The position numbers were made by a program, and so were the translations under genes. From Eudorina sp. 2006-703-Eu-15 (taxonomy: Eukaryota; Chlorophyta; Chlorophyceae; Chlamydomonadales; Volvocaceae), in contig BDSI01000100.1 in NCBI GenBank assembly GCA_003117195.1, positions 407,382 to 471,381 on the forward strand: DNA of 64,000 bases, given 5' to 3'. Below, one piece after another: positions 1 to 12,900 of this stretch (position 1 is its first letter; each line of letters begins with the position of its first letter). The notes under the pieces are model-generated. The model worked only from the letters and a program-made list of their open reading frames with translations, made no database searches and was not told the DNA's origin.

Positions 1-514
1 CGGATGTCCACAACGGCATTTTAAAAGTATGTCGAATATCGTGGTGCTGTTGAATAAGGCGTTGCGACATTGCACGTGTCTGCGGTTGGGTGCTTGACCC
101 ACGGGTCAGGGATGAAGCGCTGTATTGTGATTGGCAATGCGGTCGACGCCTGGCCACCTTCACCATCACACATAGCCAAACCGTTCGTAATAATGGCCAC
201 GTCTCCAAGTTCCAAATACCCGACAGTTAACCGACAGTGGAGTGATCTGTTATCTGATCCGTTCTGTGGCGCACGGGACGGTGCTGCCGGCAGTCGGCCG
301 TGGCGTTTACTGGCAAGCTGCACGTCAGCTTAAAGCGAGTTACTGTTGTATCAGTCGCGGCTTGCATGGTACAGCCATGTTTGGCAACGGAACGACGGCA
401 AGCCAATTAATATGCCAAACACGTGGGATGCCTGCATTGTCGTGTCCCTGATGTCTGTCGGGTGGAGATCGGTGTACGTCGTACACGCACCCAATTTAAC
501 CTCGTTCCTGGGTG
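1..514. other. Upstream region of the typA-like gene
   Basis: No gene of its own is supported here. The interval should hold the promoter and 5' UTR of the GTPase gene that starts at 515, and possibly an upstream first exon carrying a targeting peptide. Short open frames occur on both strands, but none continues into the downstream exon through a splice junction I could defend. In the frame of the GTPase exon there is a stop at 449-451, so any upstream coding exon would have to be joined by splicing. Confidence 0.5.
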
Positions 515-595
515 ATGCGCCCTCCTCGCCCGGCAGCCCCCCCCGCCGCGGGCGCCTCCGGGGACTCGAGTGTCCGTGAGGACGTCCGCAACATC

Positions 596-630
<35 letters not shown>

Positions 631-3600
631 CCTAGTGGACGCCATGTTGAAACAGTCCAAGGTGTTCCGTGACAACCAGGTATGTGGGTTGCCGGGATAC
701 AGAGGAGGGAAAGGTTGGAGCTATCAAGCTGCCAGATTTTGTTGGCTTGCCTGCAGGCCGGGCACGGGGAGGGCTGGGCGCGGTGAAGGAGCGTTGCCAG
801 TGGTGGGAGCCATAGGTTCAGGTTTTCGGAATACGGGGTGGTACGTTGGTGGCCTGCAGCGGGGCGGAATCCGGATAGCCGCTCCACACGCGGCGCGAAT
901 GATTAGTCGTTAACGGCAACATCTGCAAACCGCTGTTATGCAGGCCACCGCTGATCGCATCATGGACTCCAACGACCTGGAGCGTGAGCGCGGTATCACG
1001 ATTCTGGCCAAGAACACGGCCGTGCGCTACCGCGGCATCAAGGTGTGACGTGGGCTTGAAGGGGCGGGTCACGGCAGCGCACGGTCAGGGGTGCGAGCAG
1101 ATGCCCGGGCTCGTGCAGCGCAGGCCTGCCGGGGTTCAGTATCCGTCATAAGGCCTCCATCCTTGAAATTTACAGTTGTGCAGCTCTCCAGCTTCCCATT
1201 GAAAACTCCCGGAAAGAGGAAATTAGCCATGGTGTCAACGCGTCATCGTCACCTGGGTGCTTCTGTCCGCCATGGCAGGTTAACATCATCGACACCCCCG
1301 GCCACGCGGACTTCGGTGGCGAGGTCGAGCGCGTGATCAACATGTGCGATGGTGAGCAAGCGCGGCTGTGGCAATTGCGAGTCATGACGATGTGGGTCGA
1401 AACGGACCGTTGGTGGCCTGCCAGCTGGGACACCGAGGCGTCACTCCACACGCTGTGTCAGCAACCGGGTGATGTGACTGAATGCGCTCTCGGCTGGGGG
1501 CAATTCGGTTGCGCTTGAGGAAGGCAGTTCGCTACGTTTGCAATCACGGCTGCCTTACCTCGTGTCATGTTCCGCACACCCTCACCCCTGCTGCGCTCGG
1601 CCTCTTCAGGTGTGCTGCTGCTGGTGGACAGCGTCGAGGGCCCTATGCCCCAGACTCGCTTCGTGCTGCGCAAGGCCCTTGAGCTGAACAAGCGCGTTGT
1701 CGTGGTGGTCAACAAGATCGACCGTCCGGCGGCGAGGTGAGGCGGGAGGCGTGGGGGCCGTGCGGTGGCGTCGCACGGCAGCAGGTTACACCGCAGGGTG
1801 GCACCGCTGGGTGGCACTCAAACCATAGTGGGCCCATGCAGCCGGGAGTCCATGTTGCAACTTCAAATCGTACCAGTGCCTCTCCAGCTGGGTCGGCAGA
1901 AGTTAGCAACTGATGAGCTGTACGGTATGGTCTGGAAGGGTCGCTGCGCGGCTTCTGCAAGTGATGTCCCCCCTGGCAGTACGCGTATGCCTGTGTATGC
2001 CTGGAGCCTCGTGTGCGCATCGCCAACACGCTTGCTTTCCGCCGGCGTGCCCCTCGCTGCTGTGCGCCATCTCAGGCCCGAGTGGGTCATCGACTCGACG
2101 TTCGAGCTGTTCATGGACTTGGGCGCCTCGGACGAGCTGTGCGAGTTCCCCGTGGTGTACGCGTCGGGTGAGGAGGGGGCCTGCGGTGCACGGGAAGAAG
2201 CTGAACTGCCCCGCAAAGGGCGGGCCCCGGGGTTACAGCGCGGGAAGAACCGAACAACTGAGCCCGCAGTAATCATTAGTCCTGCGTGAATAGCTTGACT
2301 TGGATGGTGTGGGCGTACGCGTGCAGACCCGTCTTGACAGCTTCGGCCTGCCGTTGGCCCGTCAGGACGGGGGGGTCCCATCACGCGGGTTGCATCACGC
2401 CAACTCAACTGGCGCTTGTGACCGCTCTTGTGGCTTCCTGCAGGTGTGAATGGCATTGCGGGCATGACGCCCGATGGCCTCGCGGAGGACCTGGAGCCCC
2501 TGTTCGAGACAATTGTCAAGGAGGTACGACAGATGGGCAGCATGGAAGCACGAACTGTCAGGGCATCGACATCTTTTCAGTGCCGTTCCGCCCGCATGGC
2601 AAACCCCATGCGCCATGTTTCCATCCGTCATCTGACCCGGTTCCCCTCACCCGCTGTGTCGTGCGCTCGCGCCACTGCCGCCGTTGTGTGCCGCAGATCC
2701 AGCCGCCGACCGTCAAGCCGCAGGCTCCCCTGCAGCTGTTGTGCGCCAACATCGACTACGATGAGCATAAGGGCCGCATCGCCATCGGCCGCGTCACCTC
2801 GGGAACCATCCGCCGCGGCCAGACCGTGTCCATCTGCAGGTGAAGCTGGGACTGGGTCCGGCCGGGTTTGGAGGGTACCGCTCAAAGCTCCAGGGTCTCC
2901 AGTGCGCAGCCGAGCACCGGAAGTGGAGGCGAGCAACCTGAACGCGAGCACAGGAAATCGACGCGAGCAAACTGAGATACACAGTCGATTTTATCCCGAC
3001 GTGATACCATTTTGGAGGTTCGGGGCCCCATCACGACTCGTCAACACAGAGAGTGGAGCTGGTTGAAACAAAACCCAAGAGCAAGTGCTCCCCTGACGAA
3101 GACCGTGTTGGTGCTCTGGTGGTTGTTGCAGCTCGCTGGAGCCGGGCAAGGTGCGCCCCGCCAAGATCGCCGAGCTGTTCGTGTACGACAACTTTTCGCG
3201 CGTGCCGGTTGAGGAGGTGACGGCGGGCGACATTTGCGCGCTGTCGGGCATCCCCGACATCAAGATCGGCGAGACCATCGCGCAGCGCGAGTCGCCGGTG
3301 CCGCTGCCGACCATCAAGGTGGGCGGGGCAATTGTGACGGTCGGCGGCAGAATTGATACGGGATATCGATTCAGGAACGGTGGTGCTGGGTGGATGAACG
3401 GGGCGACCTCCTTCCTCGGGCCCATGGGCTTCTCTGGTTGCATCCCACGAAATGCTGCAGCCCTCTCGCTGCCGACCCCAGCCGAGGCACATAGGAATAC
3501 CCACTGGCCCTTTCAGCCGATGATCGCGCAATCCAATGGGGCCGTACACGAAATCCCACCCGGACCTTCGTAGCCGTGTGTTGAGGGAACCGAAGTCCTT

Positions 3601-6495
3601 GCGCGACGGGGTGTGTTTAATGAGAAGCCCATCCGGAACCGCCCAGGCCCGACGGTGAGTGCGTGTGTGTATGTGTGTGCGTATATGTCGCAGGTGGAGG
3701 ACCCGACTGTGAACATGACGTTCAAGGTGAACACCTCGCCCTTCGCCGGCAAGGAGGGCAAGTTCGTGACCTCTCGCAACCTGAAGGACCGCCTGGACCG
3801 CGAGCTGGAGCGCAACCTGGCGCTGCGGTGCGCGGGGACGGGGACGGGGCAGCGGGAGGTGCGGACAGGCAGGCAGGCATAGGGAGTTTGAAGGTAATGG
3901 GGGTGAGGTGATTTCAGGCGGTGAGGGCGGCAACCTGGCGCCTCGAAGGGGGTACTGAGCACATGGTTTAGTCACCGCCAACAGAGCAGGACGCTACACT
4001 GGAACGTGAGACGGGGAGGAGAGACGGCAGGACAGCAATGAAGCTGGGCACGGTGCGTAGAAACAAAATAAATGAGTCCGAACGGCGTGGGCCGGTCGGT
4101 CTCGGCAGCGGCTGGATCCGCTCGTGCTTCGGGCGGCGCATGCCCTTGTGCACCCCATCATGTCGTCACGTCAACTCCTCCGCTTCCCCCCGCTTTGCTC
4201 TCGTCCCCCGCCTGTGCCACGCCGACAGCGTGGAGCCGGGTGAGACCTCGGACTCATTCATTGTGTCGGGCCGCGGCACGCTGCACCTGGGTATCCTCAT
4301 TGAGAACATGCGCCGCGAGGGCTACGAGTTCGAGATCGGCCCGCCCAAGGTCATTACCCGCGAGATCGACGGTCGCAACTGCGAGCCGTATGAGGAGGCG
4401 ATCGTGGATGTGAGTTTGGGGGTTTCTTTTTGAGGTCACAGCGTTGGAGGTTTCAGAGCAGGGGGCGCGAGCGGTGTCGGGTGGGCGGGGCGTGGGTTGG
4501 CTGTCTTGGAGGCATGCGCCTTGCCGCAAGAGTACGTACCTCACTGTCACGGTCCGAGGGGCCCGATATCCGGGCCGCAAGCGTGCGGCAGTCAGTCCCG
4601 ATGCGGCTTTCCTGTTTGCGGGTCATGTGTTTCATCGGGGACTGGATGAGCTCAAGTTGCGGTTCCCTGCCCCTCGTGATGACCCGGACTTCCGGTCAAC
4701 GACTCTCCTTCCTTCGTGTGACACCAGGTGCCGGAGAACTACGTGGGCGCGGTGGTGGAGCTGTTTGCCCAGCGCAAGGGCGAGATGGTGGACCTCATCC
4801 CCTCGATCCAGGTGTGGGTCTTGTTTGGGGGTAGGGGCCGCCGCTCGGTCCGCTTACCGTATCAAGGTGGGGCAGCGGACAGAACTAGAGACCGCACCGA
4901 CCCGGCACATGATGAAAGCACGCGTGCACTCTAGCATGGCCCTGCGATGCGTCCCGAGCATCTCCACTCCTCACCACATCCACTGCCTGGATAGGCCATA
5001 TCTCCTTGTCACCGCCAGCATCCTTCCTTCCCGGTGCGATCCCTCCCTGTGGGTATGGTGGCGTGGTGATGTTTCTGGCAGGGCGCCTCCCGCATCAAGT
5101 TCCGCATCGCCACCCGCGGCCTGCTGGGCCTCAAGAACGCGCTGCTGACGGCGACCCGCGGTCTGGGTGTCATGAACACCCTCTTCCTCGAGTGAGTGGT
5201 CGCGAGGGCTGGAAGGCAAAGAGGGGGGTTAATGTCTCTGAAGTGAATGCTTAAGATAGAAGTGAAGACCAAGTAGTGCGGCTGGGATGTGTTTGATTAA
5301 TGTTTGCGGATGGTCTGTCATTCCGTTGCCTGTGCCGCAGGTATGCCCCGATTGCGGGTGAGATCCTGATGCGCGAGAACGGCTCGCTGGTGGCGCATGA
5401 GACCGGTCAGGTGGGTCTCTCGGTGTCCAGTACCAGAGGCGTCTTGCTTGGTGGGCGCGTGGAACGGGCCGGACTACCTGGATGGTCCACTCATGCTTGT
5501 GATGGGCCGGACGGGGATGCTGTTGCCACCATTGGCTCGTTGCGCCGACATCACCACCGCGCCGGTGTTGCTGTGGGGCTTCACGGGCAGCCAGGCTAAT
5601 CCTTTCTGGGTGCGCAAGCTCCCAGTTGCGCTTCAACGAATGGGATCGCCGACTGTTATTCTGCACCTCGTCTGCATGTCGCGTCCCACTTGGTATTTTT
5701 ACATGCTTTACACGAAAAGGCGTATGCCGTACGCGCAGGTCACGTCATACGCGCTGGAGAGCGCCCAGGAGCGCGGCCAGATGTTCGTCCGGCCGGGCGA
5801 CCAGGTCTACGAGGGCCAGGTAAGGAGTTGGCAAGCGGCGCTTACCCTGACCCGCTGCAGGAGAGGAACGCAGTTTCTTGATATGGGGCCTTCAGTTGGC
5901 TGCTCGTAAGGGACAACATAAGGAAGGAGAGCCCCGTCGTCGCAGCGCCGGCACCCATGCCGCCTTAGATGCAGAGCCCCGAAATGACTTGCGAATGACT
6001 TGCCTCTGCCTGTGCCAACCCGCAGTGTGTGGGCATGCACGCCAAGGCCGGCGACCTGAAGATCAATGTCTGCAAGACCAAGCAGCTCACCAACATGCGC
6101 GCGGCCTCCAAGGAAATCAAGGTCGGGCTGGACGAGCCGCGCACCATGGGGCTGGACGACGCCCTCGAGTACATCAACGACGACGAGCAGGTCGAGGTGA
6201 GTTCGATGAGACCTGAAAGGTCAGGACTGCAGGCCGGGGCACTGAATCTTTAAAAGTAATACGGTAGTATGGTGCCTCGGTTCCGGATCGTGTCTTGGCT
6301 CTCGAGAAGGGCCTTCAACAGCACACCTGAAGCCGTGGCCGGGCAGCTCGTGGGGCCTAGTTCGTTCCGGTGATTGCTGCTCAACGCTATCCAACACCCG
6401 CCGCGCCGCTGTTGATCCAACCGCAGGTGACGCCCAAGAGTGTCCGCATCCGGAAGGACCCGTTCGCCGCCACCAAGGGCCGCAAGGGCAAGTAA
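515..6495 (+). CDS. typA: TypA/BipA-type translational GTPase, 16 exons
   Basis: This encodes a ribosome-associated GTPase of the TypA/BipA family (EF-G relatives that act in ribosome assembly and stress-time translation). Exons: 515-679, 944-1042, 1279-1351, 1610-1736, 2076-2167, 2444-2523, 2697-2839, 3132-3318, 3694-3827, 4229-4409, 4728-4811, 5082-5191, 5341-5410, 5739-5819, 6026-6196, 6427-6495. All junctions keep phase and give about 621 residues, close to the ~610 of bacterial TypA. Visible motifs are P-loop AHVDHGKT (31-38), switch I RGITI (71-75), DTPGH (93-97), NKID (147-150) and YASG (183-186), followed by the domain III stretch [20 protein letters not shown] and the family C-terminal domain. 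The end is basic (GRKGK). Only ~25 residues precede the GTPase core, so a plastid transit peptide is short or lies in a missed upstream exon. Plastid location is inferred from algal homologues. Confidence 0.95.
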
Positions 6496-7077
6496 ACGGG
6501 CGGCGATTGCTGCCGCGGTCCACGACGGGCGCGGCGGGTGGGTTGGCGTGTAGGCGGGTTGGGTTCCGCGACCCACAACGCGGGGGAAATGTCGGGTATC
6601 CTGTTCCTGTGCGTGAATGCTCGACAGTATCATTTTTTGTCCTTGACATGCGCATTGCGCCCCCCCGACGGTGTTAGATAAAAGCTGCGGCGTTGGCGGC
6701 GCGCCTGCCTTCAGTTTGCGCTTCATGAGAGTTTGAGCTGCCGTGTGGTGTGTGGTGTTGGATGTCTTGTTTTCCTTGACGTGCTCGGCTCTGGCTGTGG
6801 TCGTGCTTGATCTTTTGGTGTTTGGTTGACCTACGTTCGATGGAGGTTCTGATTTTCACATCACAAACGCTCCTTGAGCCGGCCCGTTTATGTTCCCAAC
6901 GTCGCCTCCGCTTAGGGGTCATATCCATACCGCTGGCCGCAATGGGGATGTCACAACTGGACAGTCCCCCAAAGTGAGGAATGGTGCAAAGCTCTGCGAT
7001 TCGTGTGATGTCGCTGCGGTTCCGAGTGTTGATGATATGCTTCGTTGCATTCACCCAGCAAGGGCTCGTGTGCCCAC

Positions 7078-7082
7078 TGTAA
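7078..7082 (+). terminator. Candidate polyadenylation signal TGTAA for the typA-like gene
   Basis: TGTAA is the usual polyadenylation signal in Chlamydomonas and Volvox. This is an early + strand copy after the stop at 6495 and would give a 3' UTR of roughly 600 nt, a normal length in these algae. Another TGTAA lies near 7708, so the choice is a guess without transcript data. Confidence 0.35.
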
Positions 7083-7355
7083 CTGTGGGTGTATGCAACG
7101 CCGCGGGGAGGTGGTTAAGCTGTCAGGTGTTGCATTGCGGCGGCTCCGCGTGGACGAGGTCCGACAGTGTTGATCTATCTTGTGAGTGGTGAGCGAGAGT
7201 GTTGCTAATGCCGTTTGCCATGATGCCGCAAGAGAGCATCACGTGACGGTGATTGGACAAACTCGAAGGGACACGAGTACGGGATTTCGGTGTTGCGTTT
7301 CTCCAGCCGTGAGTCTGTTGTCGCTCGCGGTTGGCGATGACCTGAAAGTCCCTTC

Positions 7356-7380
7356 CGGTTTGGTCCGCCGGACCAAACCG
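7356..7380. repeat. 25-nt perfect inverted repeat
   Basis: Two perfect 12-nt arms (CGGTTTGGTCCG and its complement) are separated by a single C. It lies between the two translation-factor genes, about 500 bp before the ABC-F start. It could be a protein-binding dyad, a strong hairpin, or the core of a small decayed element; no target duplication was recognised. Confidence 0.6.
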
Positions 7381-7801
7381 ACATCTGTAAGCAAATCCAG
7401 TGGAATTGGGCCGATTAAGGCCGCTGCGCCAGACAAAAATCACCGCCCCCATCATTTCCCGCATCCGTTTGTCCTGAAGTTGGCCTTACGGTTGTTCCGC
7501 ATTATCGTAAACGGATTACGCTAGCGGCAGATCGGCAGGTTTCTATCACCAGCCAAGTTCGAGTCAGGTGCCCAACTTTACCAACATTACGGGAATGATC
7601 AAGACGTCAACCCTTCTTGCGTTCTTGGGGGAGGTTCGTTAGGTCGTTTGTTCCGCTGAAACCATCCCACAGACCTGCAACGAGTCAACAGAGTTAAGCA
7701 TACAGGGTTGTAAGCAATAACGATCTTCTGAGTTGCTGTTGCAGTGCAGTCAATGATCGTCTTGTGTTTAAACTTGCTCAGGAGTTGACGGCCGGGGCTG
7801 G

Positions 7802-7833
7802 TGACGTCAAAGTGTTGTTTTGTAGATATAAAT
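7802..7833 (+). promoter_or_regulatory. Candidate ettA promoter: TGACGTCA box and TATA-like motif
   Basis: A perfect 8-bp palindrome TGACGTCA (7802-7809), the classic CRE/bZIP site, lies 18 bp before TATAAAT (7827-7833). The TATA-like motif is 64 bp upstream of the ATG at 7891, which would leave a short 5' UTR. The positions suit a core promoter, but this rests on motif match alone. Confidence 0.35.
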
Positions 7834-7890
7834 TATTGCATTTCGATCTCGCTTTCTTATTGAACTCAGTCTTAGCCAGCAACAGCAACT

Positions 7891-9865
7891 ATGCTCGCAC
7901 CGTCGTTGCGGTCGGGGCGCATGGCCTGGAAGTCGGGCCCGGTAGCGCCAGCTGCCATGGGGCGTCGTCTGTGCGTCAATGTTTTTGCTGCGAAAAAGAA
8001 AAGTGGCCCCAAAACTTCAGGTAAGGGGTCAAACGTGCAAGCATAACAAATGGTTCGGCAGCAACTCACGGCTGCGTTCCTCTGCTGCGGACACACCGAC
8101 GTCAGACAATCTGGGATCAGGGGACAATTGGAGAATCTTTGTGTCCCACAGCATGGGGGGAGGTTGTGGTCGCCTCACGTAGTCCTCGTTATGCAGCGTT
8201 GCGCCCACGTCATGGGCCGCATGGGACTTGCGAGGTCCGGCGGGTCCGGCACCACCGGCAGCAGCTTGGACGCAGCGAGCAGTCGAGGACTCCGCAGCAA
8301 CCAACGCATCGGGGGTTGCACAACGACTTTGGGTTGTCTAGCTAGCAGAGCTCTCTCTGAGGTAGGTGGGAGTGGATCACCTTGCTTACAACCATGTCCT
8401 CTCCACCCTGCCTGCCGGACGCAGCTCCCCCATCGACTGGGCCGGCCCGTGGCGGTGCTGGCGGCGGCGGTTCCGCCACAACCACCAAGTACAAGAGCCC
8501 GGGTGATGTCCGCCAGGTCAGTACGTCGCTGGGACACTAATCCATGGCATCATTCGCCGTGGGCCAGCGACCGCTAGGCTGCCGGGAGGGTGACCGATCG
8601 GAGGGGGCTGTCCACGTGTCCATGCGCTGCTGCCCAGCTGCATCCTGCCCCGGCCCTGTTGGCTGTGCGGCATGACAGGCCGTGCCCTTTTCAGATCACT
8701 CCGGTCGTGTCCTGGGCGGTCCTGGACCCTGAGAGTGTTGATGGGCAGAACGGGAGGGCATGCGGGCGTTTAAGCCTCACCATCGGGCAGCCGCCTGCTA
8801 TTGGTGCGCGGGAAGGTACAGCTGCGCTGCTGATCCATACATCCCTGCAGCGACCCGCCGGGGACGGGTGCGACTGGGACCTGCCTACGTAGCTTCTGTG
8901 TCGCTTCAGCAGCCTCAGCACCTAGCCTGCGAAGCAAGAACACTAGCACGCTCTGGGCGGGTCTGCGGCGCCCGCCCAGCAACATTTGCCGCCGCCGCGC
9001 TCGTGATGAGGTTTCCCTTCACGCTGTCGCAGTCCACCACAAAGCCACAGACGTGTCGGGTTCACAGCCAGCGTCACGTTTGGCACATTACCTTCACTGG
9101 CGGCACATTGCATCCGCAACGTCACGCTGCCCTTTGCATGATCGCAGGGAGGCGCCTACAAGGAGGAGACTCGAAAGATCATCCTCTCCCTGGAGCGGGT
9201 CCGCAAGGTGGGTGATGACCCGATAATGACTTACCGGGACTGGGGTGACCGCCCAGGAGGGGACATGAGACCAGATGAGGGCGGCCGGGCCGATGAGGGA
9301 CGGCGGCCGGACAGGCCGCCTGGCCGGTTGGCTGGCTGTGCGCTTCTCAACGGGGCGTGTTGGCACGTTGCGGCAAAGCCGCTGCCAAGCCAATCGTTCG
9401 ATCCAGCAGCCGGCGACCTCCAGTCCGTCCCCTCCGCGGATCTTCTTGTGCCTACCTTAGCCCCCGCCTACCTGCGGCGGCTGGTCTTCTTGAGGCGGCC
9501 ACGCACCTACAACCCTTACCTGCCTTGAACGGTTCGTGCCCTTCACCACCACTCCTCGCAGGTTGCCCCTGGCGGCAAGGAGCTGCTCAAGGGCGTCAGC
9601 CTGGGCATGTACCTGGGGGCCAAGATTGGAGTCTTGGGAGCCAACGGAGCAGGTGGGGGACCGAAGCAGCTGCGCGGACTAGTTCTGAAGGCAACGACCG
9701 ACAAACAGGTTGCATACAAGCTCGTCTACGTACCGCAGGCAGCGTTCCCGTGCATGGCTCCTGGCCGGCTGAGATAGATGGCGGGAATGGTGCTCAGACT
9801 GATGACTGCCCTGCGCGTGCAGCATGTCCATCAGCGAAGACGCTGGTTGCGTCCAGCAGCTGATT

Positions 9866-9917
<52 letters not shown>

Positions 9918-12900
9918 TCTCTGTGTTAGCAAGGAGAAAAGCTGAGCCCTCTCTGTGTGTGTCTCTTGGGACTCTTCAGCTCATTCGCCGCAATAGACGG
10001 ACAGGAATGCGTGCGTGACGAAATCCCATGTATGGATTCGGGTTCCAATGGCACTTCCCCGCCGCCACCGCGCACCACCTTTGCCCCCAACAGGCAAGTC
10101 TACGCTGATGAAGATCCTGGCAGGGGTGGACACGGCGCTGGCGGACGGCCGCATCGTGACGGCTCCCGGGATCCGCATCGGCTACCTGCCGCAAGAGCCT
10201 GAGCTCAACGATGGTACGGCAACGGGGACCGTACGACCCGTGGGACTGGGCTCGGTGCGGTTGGGTTGGCTGCGGATGAGGGGTCGTCGGTGTGAGTTAA
10301 CAAGCATGTATGTGTGGGCGGGTCTTGTTGCAACTCGCCTTCAGGAAAAGCGCTTGCAAGCTGATCACTGCATGACCACAAGACTCCTGGTTGTAAGATT
10401 GATTGCTTTTGGCTTGGAACCTTTCTGTCGATAGAAACTACCAACCTGCGGGTGCTACGGCAGCAGCTATCTGCAGCACCTGCTTGTACTGCGCTCTCGG
10501 GGTGGCCCTACACTGCATACATGCCCCTCACTCCCTGTACCGCATGCACGCCCCTCGCGGCGCAACAGGCGAGACGGTCCTCTCGAACATCGAGCCAGGG
10601 CTCAAGAACGTGCGCGATAAGGTGGCAGAGTACGAGGCTCTCAGCCTGAAGGTAAGCGTGCCGGAGGGGTAGGGTGCCACATGGAAGTATGCTGGGCTGC
10701 GCCATGCGGCGTGCATCAATTGGCCAACCACCGATGCGCTTCGCGCCTAATAAACGACCATAAGTACCGATGCAGAATGTATCACATGAATACCAGCATT
10801 GTCCATGTGTATATGGCCAATGGGCCTTAGTACACCCGCAAAAAATGCTCAGTTGTGTCATCACCAAACACGCACAGGAATCTCCGAACCTTACACGCAT
10901 GCCCGGTAAACCAACGTGGCTTGTCCCTGTGACTACTCGCCATCCATTCATCCATCCCGGGACGCCTTTAACTGGCACAAATTCACCCCTGTCTGCTGCA
11001 TTATGTACTAAGCTCAGTGCCACTGCGACTACTGCGACGCACTGCAGATGGGTGAGCCGGGTGCGGATCTGGACGCACTGTCCAACAAAATGGACCGTCT
11101 GCAGGTGTGTAGTGATTGGGGTTGGGGTGCGTGGCGACGTGTTAGACGCGTCCGCCCGCAGCCGCCCCAAAGCCCATCCATCGAAACGAGTACCACATGG
11201 CATGCAACCAAGAAGCGTCGCACGGTAATGCGAAAGAGTCCCGGGTCGCAACGAGCACAAACACTGTATTACGTACGTGTTGGTGCAATGGAGCGTATGT
11301 ATATGTTTTGCTAGTGCTGCGCCATGGCATGTGCATACGGCACTGGCTGCACACGTAGGCCGTGATGACATACATGTAAGGCGCATGTATGGCCGTGCTG
11401 GTACCGGTATGATGACAGGCTGAGCTGGACGCTATCAACGGCTGGGAGGTGGACCGGACGCTGGAGCAGGCAATGAACGCGCTGCGCTGTCCGCCACCGG
11501 ATGCTCTCGTCAAGAACTTGTCCGGAGGTGGGTGGGAGCTCGCGGGAACGGTCACACGTGCATGCATACACGGATTACATGGATACGCTTTGATGTGTAC
11601 GGATCGGAGGTTTATGACCAAGCAAGCAAGACGAAGCCGCTCGAGGCTGCCTTCTATCTAATTACTCTAATACTTCCACTCGCCAGCATCCATCCCGCGG
11701 AGCGTCTGGAGTGTCTCAGTCTGTCCGGACATACATATGCACGTATCGCCTCCCCCTATCGATTGCTACGTGCACTATTGCCGTCAACGTCCGCACAATT
11801 GCGCGCTGCATTGGTCCCAGGCATTCTCCCTCTTACTTTCCTGATTGGAGTCCAGGCGCACCTTTAGTCAATCTAGTACGTAAGCTAACTGCCTTCTGCC
11901 TACTTACCTGCCGACTAGCTACTTACTCTTATGTTTCCGGTCTGGTGGCGGCGGGGGGCCGCGGCGGGCAGGTGAGCGGCGCCGTGTGGCTCTCTGCCGG
12001 CTGCTTCTGTCCTCCCCGGACATCCTGCTACTGGATGAGCCCACCAACCACTTGGACGCGGAGAGTGTTGCCTGGCTGGAGAGGTGCGGTGGCGGGTCTC
12101 GCTAAGGACAGGGCGGGCGGCGGGGTAACCCAGGACGCCTACCTACTTCCAACCCCGATCGCCGTCTCCGGAAGCGACCTGGCGGGACATCAACATCAGT
12201 AGTCGCAGATTTTAGCAGGAAGAATGTTGTGTACCTACCAGAATACCGGTGGTCACAGAAAGTAGACAGACAGGGAGACAATAAAGACGAGAAGCAGGCG
12301 CACGCGCTTCTGTTGGCCGTGTGGTGCTAGCTCAGAACATCGACATCATTGGTGCGGTCCGCACATTGGAGATGGTCGCTTGCTTGGCCTCAAGTAATCG
12401 TGAGGGTCATTACCGGTACCGGTGATGGCCAAGATGGACGGCATTCATGCATGCACCCCGGTCCCCGTTCACACCCGCCATCCTTGCTTGCTTGGAAAGT
12501 CAGGGTGCTTATCCCATTCCACACGAGCTGCCGTGTTGTCTACCCACTAACTATATTTATTTCCTGCGGTCCACTCCATCAGGTTCCTGGCCGATTTCAA
12601 GGGCACCGTGGTGGCGGTCACCCACGACCGCTACTTCCTTGACAATGTGGCGGTGAGATCGGGGGATGGACATGAATACCCCCGCTGAATTGAATACGAG
12701 TCGTTATGTAACGATGCATTCTTGCGGCAATAAGTTGCTGTCGAGAGCAGAGTAGGTTTCCCCACACCGACAGAGGCACGCCTCCGGAAAGGAACACGTG
12801 CACCTGGATACTGCATTGGGCTTGGTGAGGAAGGGCTGGCCGTGTGGCGCTGGCCGCTCAGGCTGGGACCTCTTCTTTCGCTGGGGCACAATTGCCGCTC

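Larger units (their letters stand above)
6496..7890. other. Intergenic region between typA-like and ettA-like genes
   Basis: This holds the 3' UTR of the GTPase gene and the promoter and 5' UTR of the ABC-F gene. No open frame here joins either gene or resembles a known protein. Visible items are a TGTAA at 7078-7082, a 25-nt inverted repeat at 7356-7380, and a TGACGTCA box plus TATA-like motif just before the next gene; each is listed separately. Confidence 0.6.

Noticed and set aside
3031..3981. 316-codon minus-strand open frame
   Set aside because: It overlaps conserved exons 8 and 9 of the typA-like gene on the other strand and is Arg/Pro-rich; a shadow frame of GC-rich DNA.
10508..11386. 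292-codon minus-strand open frame
   Set aside because: It runs antisense through ettA exons 6 and 7 and their introns with no recognisable domain.
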